DNA from: Arenibacter latericius DSM 15913
Lineage (GTDB): Bacteria; Bacteroidota; Bacteroidia; Flavobacteriales; Flavobacteriaceae
Assembly: GCF_000424985.1 (NCBI RefSeq)
Contig: NZ_AUKX01000013.1
Span: 44,643-108,642, forward strand
Direction of reading: 5' to 3'
DNA: 64,000 nucleotides
In this document: piece after piece, positions 20,191-29,847 of the stretch
How the letters are laid out: every line of letters starts with the position of its first letter
Numbering within the stretch: position 1 is the stretch's first letter
Program-made: the position numbers and the translations under genes
Notes under the pieces: generated by a model
The model's database searches: none
Told to the model about the DNA's origin: nothing
Seen by the model: the letters and a program-made list of their open reading frames with translations, nothing else

Positions 20191-20506
20191 GCGCTACTAA
20201 TTATACTCGGTTTCATCATACCCTTAATGTCTATTTAATATAGGTGAGTTGGTCTCAATTAAACTTTAAGTTATTATAAGGCTAGGGTTTTGTTGTTTGT
20301 AAAGCAAAACTAATCTTTAAGGTGGCGCCTCATTATTGTTATAGGCTATATTATTTCGCCACACATATAGCTACTTTCACAACAAAATTTGGGCTTAGCA
20401 TTACCATTGAACGATTATTTTTGCGTTTAGGCGTATAAAACACGTCGTTTGTGAGGTAATTAATTGGACTATAAAGGGTTAGTCTTAATTAGAAAATCTC
20501 GGGTAT
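20191..20506. other. Intergenic region before the LRR gene
   Basis: This is a 316-bp gap. No ORF or terminator was recognised after the ABC-F gene. The only signal is a possible promoter at 20388-20423 for the LRR gene. Confidence 0.4.
20388..20423 (+). promoter_or_regulatory. Candidate promoter of the LRR gene
   Basis: TTTG at 20388-20391 and a perfect TAnnTTTG box (TATTTTTG, 20416-20423) resemble a flavobacterial promoter, although the 24-nt spacing is on the long side. It lies about 84 bp before the start codon. Confidence 0.35.
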
Positions 20507-21409
20507 ATGAAAAATCTAATAGGTCAATTAGGAGTTAAGGTTACCATACTACTCGTAGGATGCTGTTTTAACTTTATTGCGGTCCAAGCGCAAGTTCCTA
20601 AGCAGGAAAAAGAGGCTCTCCTAGCCTTATATAAAAGTACTGAAGGTTCTAATTGGAATACTAAATGGAATCTAGAAGAGGAGGTAGATAAATGGTATGG
20701 AGTAAGCGTAAAAAATGGACATGTTTATGCCATAAACCTATTGATGAATAATTTAAAGGGGAGTTTGCCTAATACTATTGGGAGTCTTAAACATCTAGAG
20801 CAGCTAAACCTTGCTTTTAATACCATAGAAGGATATATTCCAGAAAGTATAACTACACTTACAGAATTAAAAATTCTAAAATTAGAAATGAACCGTTTAA
20901 GTGGTCAGATTCCAGCCCGTATAGGAAATATGGAAGCGTTGGAGGAGTTTGTAGCATTTAATAATTTCTTATCTGGGAATTTGCCTGAGAGTCTTGGTAA
21001 TCTTAAGAATTTAAAGGCTCTTAATTTATCGAGTAATAAATTAGTTGGAGAAATTCCGGATTCTTTAGGGGGCTTAGTCAATTTAGAGCGATTAGGCTTG
21101 TTTGAAAATAAACTAGTTGGAAGTATCCCCATGGAATTGGGTGGCTTAGGGAAATTAAAAGAGTTGATTCTAGCTAATAATGAATTGAGAGGGGCAATTC
21201 CTGTGGAGTTTGGTCAATTGGTAAGTTTGGAAGTGCTCCAAATTCAGAATAATAATATCTACTCATTTGATGGGTTAGAGGGGTTAATTTCCCGTGAAAC
21301 TTTGGTGTTGGATTACGATAAGAAAAAAGAGAGAAAGAAATTTAAAGAATTTGATACAAATCTATTAAGAATGGTGGATACCAAATTTGAGGATGATGTA
21401 GATGAATAA
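20507..21409 (+). CDS. Secreted leucine-rich-repeat protein (plant-type LRR)
   Basis: This 300-residue protein has a signal peptide (cleaved near IAVQAQ). An N-terminal cap with WNTKWNLEEEVDKWYGV resembles the LRR N-cap of plant receptors. About eight repeats follow of the plant-specific kind LxxLxxLxLxxNxLxGxIPxxLGxL (for example NLKALNLSSNKLVGEIPDSLG). The C-terminal 40 residues are charged and no T9SS sorting domain is recognisable. It is probably a cell-surface or periplasmic binding protein. It is a lone gene with its own terminator. Confidence 0.85.
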   Translation: MKNLIGQLGVKVTILLVGCCFNFIAVQAQVPKQEKEALLALYKSTEGSNWNTKWNLEEEVDKWYGVSVKNGHVYAINLLMNNLKGSLPNTIGSLKHLEQLNLAFNTIEGYIPESITTLTELKILKLEMNRLSGQIPARIGNMEALEEFVAFNNFLSGNLPESLGNLKNLKALNLSSNKLVGEIPDSLGGLVNLERLGLFENKLVGSIPMELGGLGKLKELILANNELRGAIPVEFGQLVSLEVLQIQNNNIYSFDGLEGLISRETLVLDYDKKKERKKFKEFDTNLLRMVDTKFEDDVDE

Positions 21410-21443
21410 AAGATGTGGTATGGCAGTTTAGTTAAGTATTATG

Positions 21444-21471
21444 AAGGGGAGTTAATTAGCTCCCTTTTTTT
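21444..21471 (+). terminator. Terminator of the LRR gene
   Basis: GGGAG pairs with CTCCC around a short AT-rich loop and is followed by seven T residues, 35 bp past the stop codon. Confidence 0.65.
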
Positions 21472-21618
21472 GTGCTTAAAGATATCGCTAATAAAAGATA
21501 AGTGAGCGGTTACTTATTTAATTAACTTAACTAATTTTATGAAGAAGCTATTTCATTAAGAAGGTGTTTCTTTAATTTAAGGATCACTATTTTTATCTAG
21601 CATGAATAACATTTAAAT

Positions 21619-21798
21619 ATGTACGAACACTTTTTTCAATGTCCCTACTGTTGGGAGGAAATTTCTATGTTGCTAGATCCCTCCATATCAGAACAGACCT
21701 ATGTAGAAGACTGTGAGGTCTGTTGTAATCCTATATCGGTGAGTCTTTCTTTTAGTGGTGGTGAGCTTATTGGGTTTGAGGCAACGGATGTTGGCTAA
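21619..21798 (+). CDS. Small CPxCG-type cysteine-rich protein
   Basis: This 59-residue ORF runs from ATG to TAA and encodes MYEHFFQCPYCWEEISMLLD followed by a second cysteine set (DCEVCCNPI). The two CxxC knuckles form a likely zinc ribbon, matching the short CPXCG motif-containing family found in many proteobacteria and flavobacteria. Length and the acidic end fit that family. Function is unknown; single-domain zinc ribbons often bind nucleic acid or protein. It stands between the LRR gene and the convergent M16 peptidase gene. Confidence 0.85.
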   Translation: MYEHFFQCPYCWEEISMLLDPSISEQTYVEDCEVCCNPISVSLSFSGGELIGFEATDVG

Positions 21799-21911
21799 TC
21801 TAAATTGACTACCTACTAAGTGAAATTAGAAGTGTCACGGATCTTACCTTGATTTCATATCTATAATTTCGGAAATAGGTAGAGTGTGATTGTAGACTAG
21901 ACTATTAATAA

Positions 21912-21950
21912 AAAAACAGCCTAAAAAAAATAACTTTTTAGGCTGTTTTT
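21912..21950 (-). terminator. Terminator of the M16 peptidase gene
   Basis: A perfect stem AACAGCCTAAAAA/TTTTTAGGCTGTT is followed on the minus strand by a long T run. It may also act on the plus strand for the CPxCG gene. Confidence 0.8.
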
Positions 21951-21975
21951 AGTTAGGAAATGATTATTGAAGAAG

Positions 21976-24693
21976 TTATTTTTTATAATCTCCAGCATTA
22001 ACCACAGTCCATTCTTTGTAGGGTTTAATATATGTCCTGATTGCTTTATTGACGTCTTCAACAGTTAAGCTTTTCACTTTTTCTTCTAACTGCTTTTGGA
22101 AGTCCATACTGCGGTTATAGAAAATGTTGTTGTTGATTAGACTAGCCAATTCGCCATCTTTTGCTCTAGATACATTTTCTTCTTGAATCCAACCGTTTAC
22201 TGCATTCTTTAATTCGTCCTCGGTTATACCATCTTTTATGAAACGATCTATCTCTTCTTTGAATCCTTGCTGAACCTTTTCGTAATTAGTAGGTGCGTAG
22301 ATAGCATATAGGTACATGGAAGAATTTTGGTCGTCATTATCTAAATCGACCTGAAAACCTGCTCCTGCTCCATAACTAACTCCATCTTTTTGGCGTAGTC
22401 TTTCTGCAATCCTAGAATTTAAGAAACCTCCTCCCAAAATGGTGGAGCCAATACTCAATGCAGCATAATCTTCACTATCCTGACTGATTTTTATATTTAA
22501 ATTTCCTAGAGTCATAGCATTCTGCTTGTCTGGTGTTAGGATATCTTCGCTTATAGGTTGCGACTCAAAATATGGGTTTTTAAGCCTTGCATAAGGATGA
22601 TCGCTCTTGAAATTTGAGAATTCTTTTTCCATAAAAGACGTTACTTCTGAAGGTTGTAAATCTCCAATGCTTACCATAATGGACTTGCCTAAACCGTAAA
22701 ATGATTTGTGAAAGGCTTTAAGATCTTCTATAGTTAACGCTTTTACAGCAGCTTCTTCTTCCTCTATAGTCATAGCATATAGTGGATGTCCTTTAGAATA
22801 GCGATTGTTTATTTGTGATAATCGTTTAGAGGCTAGGAATTGAGGCTCGGTTTTATTGCTCTCTAACATAGCGAGATGTTCGGTTTTTAGCTTTTCTAAT
22901 TCCGCTGCACTAAACGAGGGGTTTTTTAACATGTCGGCCATTAGATCCAAGGAAGCCATAAGGTGTTCTTCCGTAGAATTTATGTATGCATAAATGTTTC
23001 CATTACTCGCTCTAAAGCCAACAGAGGACTGTAGTTTGCTAAGTTCATCTGCTATCTGTTGTCTTGTCTTTGTTTGGGTGCCCTTGTCTAGCATTCTTGC
23101 TGTGTAGGAAGGTATTATTCCCTTGTTAAATAGAGATTGCTCATCTCCGTTTCTCATACTGAAATTAAGAAGCACCGTTTTCCCTCTATTGTTTTTCTTA
23201 ATGATGCCGTAGTTAATTCCGTTAGATAATTCACCCGTGTCTAGCCTTTCTGATATAGCATCATAAGAAACATCAAAAGCTTCTCCTTTTCCCATATCTT
23301 CCTTGCCCTTATAGTTAGCAACTAAAGCGTCTAAATCTTTCGTATGCTCAATAGTCACTCTTTCTGGCTGTTTGGTAGGGATAAACCTTCCAATAGTCCT
23401 ATTGGTAGGAATAAGATATTTGGTGGCAGCACTATTCACTTGCTCCAACGTCATTGCTTCTATTCTGTCTCTATGTATAAATGCTAAACGCCAGTCGCCA
23501 GCACCAATAAATTCGCTCATATACGTGCCCAGGTAAGAGGAGTTTCTAGAGATTTGGTCTATTCGTTTTAGTAAGTTGGCTTTTGCTCTATCTAATTCCT
23601 CTTGTGTTATAGGATTTGTTTTTAAGCCATCCATAGTGTCTTTAAGCTCACTTTCCGCCTGCTCCATATTTTTTGTGGAGGGAACATCTACATTTATGTA
23701 AAGGAAGCCAGGCTCCTTTGTAAAAGGAGAAAACGACCATAAAGAAGATGCCTTTTGAGTTTCTATCAAGTTTTTATAAAGTCTTCCTGATGGCTGATCT
23801 GTAAGTACATTCTCCACAATAGCCATGGCTGCATAATCTTCATGTGAACCGGCTGGTGTATGATACATCGCTGAAACTACTTGTAGATCACCTATTCTAC
23901 TTAGGCTTACAATTTTTTCACCGTCTTGGGCAGGTTCTTCGGTATGGGAGTCCCTCAAAGGAGTACTAGGTTTTTGAATCTTCCCGAACTTTTTTTCGAT
24001 AAGCGCTAAAGTTTTCTCCTCATCAAACTTTCCGGTAACCATAAGAACAGCATTGTCTGGTCTATAATATTTCTTATAGAATGCTTTTAGGTTTTCTATA
24101 GGTACTCGCTCAATATCTGATCGGTTCCCAATAGTAGAATTTCCATAGTTGTGCCAAAGGAATGCTGCACTGATTACTTTTTCCATAAGCACTCCAACGG
24201 GATTGTTTTCCCCACTTTCAAATTCGTTTCGCACAACGCTAAATTCGCTTTCTAAATCTTCTTTGGCGATATAAGAATTCACCATTCTGTCTGCTTCTAA
24301 ATCTAATGCCCAATCTAAATTGTCCTCAGTGGCATTAAAGGTTTCAAAGTAATTGGTCCGATCGTACCAAGTAGTGCCATTGGGTCTTGCACCACGTGCA
24401 CTTAATTCCTTTGGGATATCTGGATGGTTAGGGGTGCCCTTAAAGACCATGTGTTCTAGTAAATGGGCCATTCCTTTTTCTCCGTAACCTTCATGCCTAG
24501 AACCTACTAAGTAGGTGATGTTTACCGTAATAGTCTGGGCAGAATTATCTGGGAACAACAATACTTTTAAACCATTGTCCATCTGGAATTCAGTAATGCC
24601 TTCTACGGATGCCACCTTTTTCATTTGCCCATACGAGTTGTAAGTGCATATGAGTAGACATACGATAAAAAGGTTAAATATTTTACTTTTCAT
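21976..24693 (-). CDS. M16 family zinc metallopeptidase, two-domain (pitrilysin-like)
   Basis: This 905-residue exported protein has a signal peptide (about residues 1-22). The inverted zinc motif HLLEH is at 77-81 (MAHLLEHMVFKGTPNHP) and the downstream glutamate lies in the EFSVVRNEFESGENN segment, so the first half is catalytic. The second half is a homologous M16 domain without HxxEH, as usual. It probably degrades peptides in the periplasm or at the surface. It is a lone gene with a strong terminator; 143 bp separate it from the divergent FGE-like gene. Confidence 0.93.
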   Translation of the reverse strand: MKSKIFNLFIVCLLICTYNSYGQMKKVASVEGITEFQMDNGLKVLLFPDNSAQTITVNITYLVGSRHEGYGEKGMAHLLEHMVFKGTPNHPDIPKELSARGARPNGTTWYDRTNYFETFNATEDNLDWALDLEADRMVNSYIAKEDLESEFSVVRNEFESGENNPVGVLMEKVISAAFLWHNYGNSTIGNRSDIERVPIENLKAFYKKYYRPDNAVLMVTGKFDEEKTLALIEKKFGKIQKPSTPLRDSHTEEPAQDGEKIVSLSRIGDLQVVSAMYHTPAGSHEDYAAMAIVENVLTDQPSGRLYKNLIETQKASSLWSFSPFTKEPGFLYINVDVPSTKNMEQAESELKDTMDGLKTNPITQEELDRAKANLLKRIDQISRNSSYLGTYMSEFIGAGDWRLAFIHRDRIEAMTLEQVNSAATKYLIPTNRTIGRFIPTKQPERVTIEHTKDLDALVANYKGKEDMGKGEAFDVSYDAISERLDTGELSNGINYGIIKKNNRGKTVLLNFSMRNGDEQSLFNKGIIPSYTARMLDKGTQTKTRQQIADELSKLQSSVGFRASNGNIYAYINSTEEHLMASLDLMADMLKNPSFSAAELEKLKTEHLAMLESNKTEPQFLASKRLSQINNRYSKGHPLYAMTIEEEEAAVKALTIEDLKAFHKSFYGLGKSIMVSIGDLQPSEVTSFMEKEFSNFKSDHPYARLKNPYFESQPISEDILTPDKQNAMTLGNLNIKISQDSEDYAALSIGSTILGGGFLNSRIAERLRQKDGVSYGAGAGFQVDLDNDDQNSSMYLYAIYAPTNYEKVQQGFKEEIDRFIKDGITEDELKNAVNGWIQEENVSRAKDGELASLINNNIFYNRSMDFQKQLEEKVKSLTVEDVNKAIRTYIKPYKEWTVVNAGDYKK

Positions 24694-24836
24694 ATTATGT
24701 GGTTTTGATTCTAATCAATAATACGATTATTTTCTGTAAGAATACCTGTCAGTATTATTAGATTTTTTATAGTTGTGTTCGGCTTATTGGATAAATAGTA
24801 ATATTTTTATCGCTTAAATCAAATGTCAACTATATA

Positions 24837-25868
24837 ATGCACAGTTTATCCAAATTGAAGTTTAATATGACTTTATACCGTATTTTTTTCTCCGTTTTCG
24901 TGTTGTTTGCCTTAGGATCTTGTAAATCTACTGCTCCTGCAGTTTCAGAATCCAACACTAAGGAATTTGTTGAGGAAACTTATGTAGAGGAAATTCCCGC
25001 TACTGATTTATCTTTTGAGATGGTTTTAATACCGGAGGGGAATTTTATGATGGGGAGTCCAGAATCTGAAGCAAATAGGAAAGCTGATGAAGGGCCAAGA
25101 CGAGAGGTAGCTCTAGATGCTTTTTATATGGGTAAGTACGAGGTTACTTGGGATGTTTTTGAACTTTTTTTCAAGCAAAATCAAGAGTTGTTTAAACAAT
25201 TAGAAATGAGTAAATTGGAGGCTATAGATGCTATTACAAGACCTAGTCCTCCTTATGAAGACCCTTCTTATGGAATGGGGAAAAATGGATATCCTGCAAT
25301 TAGTATGTCTGCCTATTCGGCATTGGTATTTTGTAAGTGGCTGAGTTCGGTGACAGGGACATTCTATAGGCTACCTACAGAAGCGGAATGGGAATATGCC
25401 GCTAGAGCGGGGACGGATACCGCTTATTCTTTTGGGGATGACGTTTCAAAAATTGACGATTATGCGGTTTACTACAAAAATGCCAATAATCAATATGCTA
25501 AGGTAGGAACTAAGTTGCCTAACCCTTGGGGGTTATATGATATGCATGGAAATGTTGCAGAGTGGACCTTAGATGAGTACAAGGAAGACGCCTATGCTAC
25601 TACAGAACCTAAAAATCCATGGGTGCAGCCTACAGTTATTCACCCTAGGGTTGTAAGAGGTGGTTCTTGGGATGATGATGCCCATGTGCTAAGATCATCG
25701 GCAAGAGTAGCATCTAGTTTAAAATTACAAAAAAGAGATCCCCAGATTCCAAAAAGCTTTTGGTGGAATACGGATTCTAACTTTATTGGATTTAGAATTG
25801 TAAGTCCAAAAGTACAGCCTAGTAAAGAGGAGCAAGCGCAATTCTGGGCTACCGTTCTAGACGAGTAA
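24837..25868 (+). CDS. FGE-sulfatase-domain lipoprotein
   Basis: This protein of up to 343 residues probably starts at the second ATG (24867), which gives a clean lipoprotein signal MTLYRIFFSVFVLFALGSC. The body is a formylglycine-generating-enzyme-like domain: MVLIPEGNFMMGSPESE, FYRLPTEAEWEYAARAG, GLYDMHGNVAEWTLDE and VVRGGSWDDDAHVLRSSAR. The catalytic cysteines of true FGE are absent, so it is unlikely to make formylglycine. It is related in fold to GldK and GldJ but has no gld neighbours. It is followed by yceI (37-bp gap) and apbE-type genes. Confidence 0.85.
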   Translation: MHSLSKLKFNMTLYRIFFSVFVLFALGSCKSTAPAVSESNTKEFVEETYVEEIPATDLSFEMVLIPEGNFMMGSPESEANRKADEGPRREVALDAFYMGKYEVTWDVFELFFKQNQELFKQLEMSKLEAIDAITRPSPPYEDPSYGMGKNGYPAISMSAYSALVFCKWLSSVTGTFYRLPTEAEWEYAARAGTDTAYSFGDDVSKIDDYAVYYKNANNQYAKVGTKLPNPWGLYDMHGNVAEWTLDEYKEDAYATTEPKNPWVQPTVIHPRVVRGGSWDDDAHVLRSSARVASSLKLQKRDPQIPKSFWWNTDSNFIGFRIVSPKVQPSKEEQAQFWATVLDE

Positions 25869-25905
25869 AATTAGGAAGGGAAAAATTAAAAGTTAAATCG
25901 TTACT

Positions 25906-26442
25906 ATGAAAATTAAATTGTCATTATTAGCCTTAATGTTGGTTACCTTCATGGGCTTTTCTCAAGAAAAATATATTTTATCTGAAGACAGTGAACTCAC
26001 GATAACTGGTACATCTACACTGCACGATTGGACTGTGAAGGCAGGTTCAATGAATGGAGTATTGACCTACGGGGATGAGCTGGTAGATGTTGAATTTCAG
26101 GTTGATGCATCCGAGATAAAAAGTGAACGTGGTGCTGCTATGAATAAAAAAATGCATGGTGCCCTTAAAGCAGAACAACACCCTAAGATTATTTTTAAAT
26201 TCCAAAATAGTAGCAATACGGATGGTTATGTTATTAATGGTAAACTAACAATTGCTGGGGCAGAAAAAGAGGTTGCACTCTCATCCGAGATTACTAAGCT
26301 AGATAACGGATATAGCATAAAGGGAAATTACCCTATAACCTTAAAAGATTATGGGGTGGAACCACCTACTGCCATGTTTGGCCAAATAGTAGTTGGGGAT
26401 GAGGTAACCGTGAATTACAACCTAGTATTTGTAAAGGAATAA
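25906..26442 (+). CDS. YceI family periplasmic protein
   Basis: This 178-residue protein has a signal peptide (MKIKLSLLALMLVTFMGFSQ). The YceI lipocalin-like barrel is seen in STLHDWTVKAGSMNG, ASEIKSERGAAMNKKMHGAL and a KHPKIIFKF-like segment (QHPKIIFKFQN). Family members bind isoprenoid quinones or other long lipids in the periplasm. It lies 37 bp after the FGE-like lipoprotein and 173 bp before the ApbE gene; the three exported proteins may cooperate. Confidence 0.92.
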   Translation: MKIKLSLLALMLVTFMGFSQEKYILSEDSELTITGTSTLHDWTVKAGSMNGVLTYGDELVDVEFQVDASEIKSERGAAMNKKMHGALKAEQHPKIIFKFQNSSNTDGYVINGKLTIAGAEKEVALSSEITKLDNGYSIKGNYPITLKDYGVEPPTAMFGQIVVGDEVTVNYNLVFVKE

Positions 26443-26615
26443 ACTTTTTCCAAAAGAGCTTTAAATAAGTTTATTGAAGCAATGCTTAGGTGTGAAGGAG
26501 TTTTTAATTCTGAACCTTATAAGTAAGTTGTATTTTGATTGCGAAGTTGGAGTACTTCAAGTTTTTAAGAATTGGGAGTGCCTGTTCTTACCCATTATTT
26601 ACTGCATTTCACAAT

Positions 26616-27620
26616 ATGAAAACAACTAAGTATTTCCTTTTAGTTTGTACACTTCAAATAGCTTTTTTTTGCGGTAATGCTCAGAAAAGGGTATCCTACA
26701 CCCATCAACAAATGGGCACCCAAATAGGGTTAGTGTTTTATGCTCCAGATAGCTTAAAGGCTGATTCTGTTGCTCAATTGGTTTTTGATAGGATTGATGA
26801 ACTGAACTTGATTCTTAGTGATTATTTGCCCCAAAGTGAGTTAAATAGGCTTGTAAAAAAGGTAAATGTCAATGTTAAGGTAAGCGAGGATTTATTTAAT
26901 ATTTTAAAACTATCTGAAGCAATTAACATCAAAACCAATGGTGCTTTTGATGTAAGTATGGGGCCTGTAGTTGCACTTTGGAGAGCGGCGAGGAAGAATG
27001 GCGTATTGCCCACCGATCAGCAGATAGAAGCAGCTAAGAATAGATCTGGATTTAATAATATAAGGGTGTTACCAAACTCCGAAGTAACCTTATCTACTTC
27101 TGGGATGCAATTAGACTTAGGTGGCATTGGGAAAGGATATGCGGCGGATGAAGCTATAGCCTTGTTAAAAGAAATGGGAATTCAGTCTGCCTTAGTAGAT
27201 ATGGGCGGAGATATAACCGTAAGTGATGCTCCGCCAGATAAAGCATATTGGACTTTGGGGTTTAGTTATTACGATTCTAAAGGGAACGAGATTTTTACCA
27301 AGATTAAACTGAAGAACCAGGCGGTAGCTACCTCAGGCGATTTATATCAGTATTTTAATATAGATGGAAACCGCTATTCACATATTGTGGATCCACAAAC
27401 GGGCATTGCAATCACCAATAACATTCAAGTAACTACCATTGCCCCTAATGGTGCTATGGCAGATGCTTATGCCTCTGCACTAAGTGTACTTGGGGTAGAA
27501 AAAGGTAAGTTTCTTCTTAACTATACTCCAGGGCTAGAGGCGTTCATGGTAGCAGATATTCCTGATGCCTATCAAAAGTGGAATACTTCTGGTTTTTTAG
27601 ATTACGTAATAGCAGAATAG
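26616..27620 (+). CDS. FAD:protein FMN transferase (ApbE family)
   Basis: The start is set at the ATG that gives a normal signal peptide (MKTTKYFLLVCTLQIAFFCG); a longer frame upstream begins with a poor non-ATG codon. The 334-residue protein shows ApbE motifs: LDLGGIGKGYAADEA, SALVDMGGDITV, YSHIVDPQTG and GAMADAYASAL. These enzymes link FMN to a threonine or serine of electron-transfer proteins outside the cytoplasm, using FAD and magnesium. No obvious flavinylation target is adjacent, so its client is elsewhere. Confidence 0.9.
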   Translation: MKTTKYFLLVCTLQIAFFCGNAQKRVSYTHQQMGTQIGLVFYAPDSLKADSVAQLVFDRIDELNLILSDYLPQSELNRLVKKVNVNVKVSEDLFNILKLSEAINIKTNGAFDVSMGPVVALWRAARKNGVLPTDQQIEAAKNRSGFNNIRVLPNSEVTLSTSGMQLDLGGIGKGYAADEAIALLKEMGIQSALVDMGGDITVSDAPPDKAYWTLGFSYYDSKGNEIFTKIKLKNQAVATSGDLYQYFNIDGNRYSHIVDPQTGIAITNNIQVTTIAPNGAMADAYASALSVLGVEKGKFLLNYTPGLEAFMVADIPDAYQKWNTSGFLDYVIAE

Positions 27621-27842
27621 ACGTACTAGTTGTTTAGCGAGTGGTAACTAGCAGATAACATAGGTTTCAAATGAATTATCCCTTCTAATTTTCAACTACA
27701 AAGGCTTGCAAAGTCAACTTCCCCTAGTCAAGGGGAGATGATAGTATCATGTAAAAAGTTATTTTAGTGAAATTAAGGGGTTTCCTTGGTTAAGAATCTA
27801 TTAAGAAGAGCCTTATCATCAACCTATATTAAAATAAATACC

Positions 27843-29027
27843 ATGTATTTAAAGGAGAGAATTAAAGAATTGGCAAAACAATTTACGTCAGAGTATGTTG
27901 GAGTAAGAAGGCATCTTCACCAATATCCAGAGCTTTCTTTTAAGGAATATGATACTTCAGCTTTTATTAGAAAAGAACTCGAAAAAATTGGGATTATAGA
28001 TATTGTTTCAGTGGCAGGAACAGGGCTAATGGCAACTCTTCATGGCCGGGAAAAAGGAAAAACTATTCTTTTACGGGCAGATATGGATGCCCTTCCCATC
28101 CAAGAGGAGAACCAAGTGGACTATGCTTCTAATATTGCCGGTGTAATGCACGCCTGTGGACATGATGTTCATATGAGCTCCTTATTGCTAACCGCCAAAA
28201 TTCTTTTTCAGCTGAGAAGTGAATTCATAGGTACTGTAAAATTTTTGTTTCAACCAGGAGAAGAGTTAATGCCAGGTGGGGCTACCTTAGTTATGGAGGA
28301 GAAAGCCTATAAGGAGTTGGGAATGGTGCCTCATTTAGGGCAACACGTGATGCCTAAACTGCCAGCCGGGAAGGTTGGCTTTAGAGCAGGGCAATTTATG
28401 GCTAGCATGGATGAGGTATATCTTACCGTAATTGGGAAAGGGGGGCATGCTGCGGTCCCGGAAGAGTGCGTAGACCCTATTCTTATTGCTTCACATATAA
28501 TTGTGGCTTCACAACAATTGGTAAGCAGAATGGCATCACCAAAAACACCAAGTGTGCTAACTTTTGGTAAAATCATTGGAGATGGGGCTAACAATGTTGT
28601 TCCTGATCGTGTGACCATAGAGGGTACGTTTAGGACCTATGATGAGAACTGGAGGGATCTTGCAATAGAAAAGCTTACTAAATTGGCAAAGGGCCTAGCA
28701 GAGGCTATGGGGGGAGAGTGTGAAGTAAATATTCCCAAAGGATACCCACATCTTAATAATGAGGTGTCATTGACCAATTCAATGAAAAATAGTGCTATCA
28801 CATTCCTAGGAGAAGCTAATGTAGTGGATTTAGATCTGTGGATGGCGGCAGAAGATTTCGCTTATTATTCCCAAAGAAATCCGGCATGCTTTTATCTCCT
28901 TGGAGTAGGGAATACGGAAAAGGAAATTACATCTGGTTTGCATACTTCTACCTTTAATATAGATGAAATGGCCTTGGAAACAGGCGGTGGATTAATGTCA
29001 TGGTTAACTATAGAGGCGCTAGTATGA
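27843..29027 (+). CDS. M20 family amidohydrolase/carboxypeptidase
   Basis: The ATG at 27843 is chosen because the upstream extension starts with TTG and is not conserved-looking; this gives 394 residues. Motifs of the M20D/AmhX-HipO type are clear: LRADMDALPIQEEN, MHACGHDVHMSSLL with the metal ligands, FQPGEELMPGG and AAEDFAYYSQRNPACFYLLG. It should hydrolyse N-acyl amino acids such as hippurate-like or N-acetyl substrates in the cytoplasm. It shares a bidirectional terminator with the convergent barrel gene. Confidence 0.93.
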   Translation: MYLKERIKELAKQFTSEYVGVRRHLHQYPELSFKEYDTSAFIRKELEKIGIIDIVSVAGTGLMATLHGREKGKTILLRADMDALPIQEENQVDYASNIAGVMHACGHDVHMSSLLLTAKILFQLRSEFIGTVKFLFQPGEELMPGGATLVMEEKAYKELGMVPHLGQHVMPKLPAGKVGFRAGQFMASMDEVYLTVIGKGGHAAVPEECVDPILIASHIIVASQQLVSRMASPKTPSVLTFGKIIGDGANNVVPDRVTIEGTFRTYDENWRDLAIEKLTKLAKGLAEAMGGECEVNIPKGYPHLNNEVSLTNSMKNSAITFLGEANVVDLDLWMAAEDFAYYSQRNPACFYLLGVGNTEKEITSGLHTSTFNIDEMALETGGGLMSWLTIEALV

Positions 29028-29046
29028 TAAAAAATAGGTCAATAAA

Positions 29047-29083
29047 AAAAGGTATTGGAAAACCAAATCTCCAATACCTTTTG
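29047..29083. terminator. Bidirectional terminator
   Basis: AAAAGGTATTGGA pairs perfectly with TCCAATACCTTTT around a 10-nt loop, between the convergent M20 amidohydrolase and the outer-membrane barrel gene. Confidence 0.8.
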
Positions 29084-29111
29084 TGTTATACCTTTAAGTT
29101 AGGTTATATTC

Positions 29112-29582
29112 TTAGAATTGATATCTAATACCAAGGGCGATATCCATATCTAAATCGTCAGAGTATTTGCTGGTAAGTCCTAATTCTGGTCTAAAATCTA
29201 AGGATAAAATAAGTGGAATATCAAAATCATATTCAATACCTATATCCCCGGCGATAAGTGCGAAAGTACCATTAGAGTTATCAGCATCATATTGTCCTAT
29301 ACCTGCACCAGCCCCAACAAACCAATGGAAGCCACCATCTATTGGCATTACCCATTGATAGAGACCTACTAATTTAAAAGCGTCTACGTCGTTAGAGTTT
29401 CTCCAGCCAAGATCAAACTCCAATCTGTTGTTTTCCTTTAAATATCGCTGATAGGAAATCTCTCCTCCAAATCCGTCATTATCCCCTAACCTTAATCCTA
29501 GGGCATTTTCAGAAATAGATTGCGATTGGGCGCTTATTGTCATTAAAAGCGCAACAGTAAGTAAACCAAATAATTTTTTCAT
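29112..29582 (-). CDS. Small outer-membrane beta-barrel protein
   Basis: This 156-residue protein has a signal peptide (MKKLFGLLTVALLMTISAQS). Alternating amphipathic strands follow (LEFDLGWRNSND, WFVGAGAGIGQYD, IGIEYDFDIPLILSLDFRPELG) and it ends IALGIRYQF, the aromatic C-terminus expected of a barrel recognised by BamA. It resembles the OmpA/OmpW-like single-barrel proteins common in flavobacteria. No binding site or substrate can be read. It is a single gene. Confidence 0.85.
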   Translation of the reverse strand: MKKLFGLLTVALLMTISAQSQSISENALGLRLGDNDGFGGEISYQRYLKENNRLEFDLGWRNSNDVDAFKLVGLYQWVMPIDGGFHWFVGAGAGIGQYDADNSNGTFALIAGDIGIEYDFDIPLILSLDFRPELGLTSKYSDDLDMDIALGIRYQF

Positions 29583-29847
29583 TTTAAATGTGTTTATAGT
29601 TATGTTTAATAGTAATTATGGATCATAATATTTCTTGTATTATGATCCTAAACTAGGAAGCAAAATTAGTAAAAAGAGTGAGTGCAACAGTATCTTATCC
29701 ATTAAAATCCTACCTCAAATAAGAATGATTTTATTTGAGATAAAGATATTTTTTATAACGCTATGTCGTCTAGAGTTTTATGGCAATTTTTATAGGTATT
29801 TAGCTTATATTTAGTTGAAAGCAAGTTTCTAAAATCCAGTTTTGTTT

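Noticed and set aside
26535..26615. Upstream extension of the ApbE gene
   Set aside because: The extension begins with a non-ATG codon and would bury the normal signal peptide that begins at 26616.
27715..27741. CCCC/GGGG hairpin between the ApbE and M20 genes
   Set aside because: Short stem with no T run; not enough to call a terminator.
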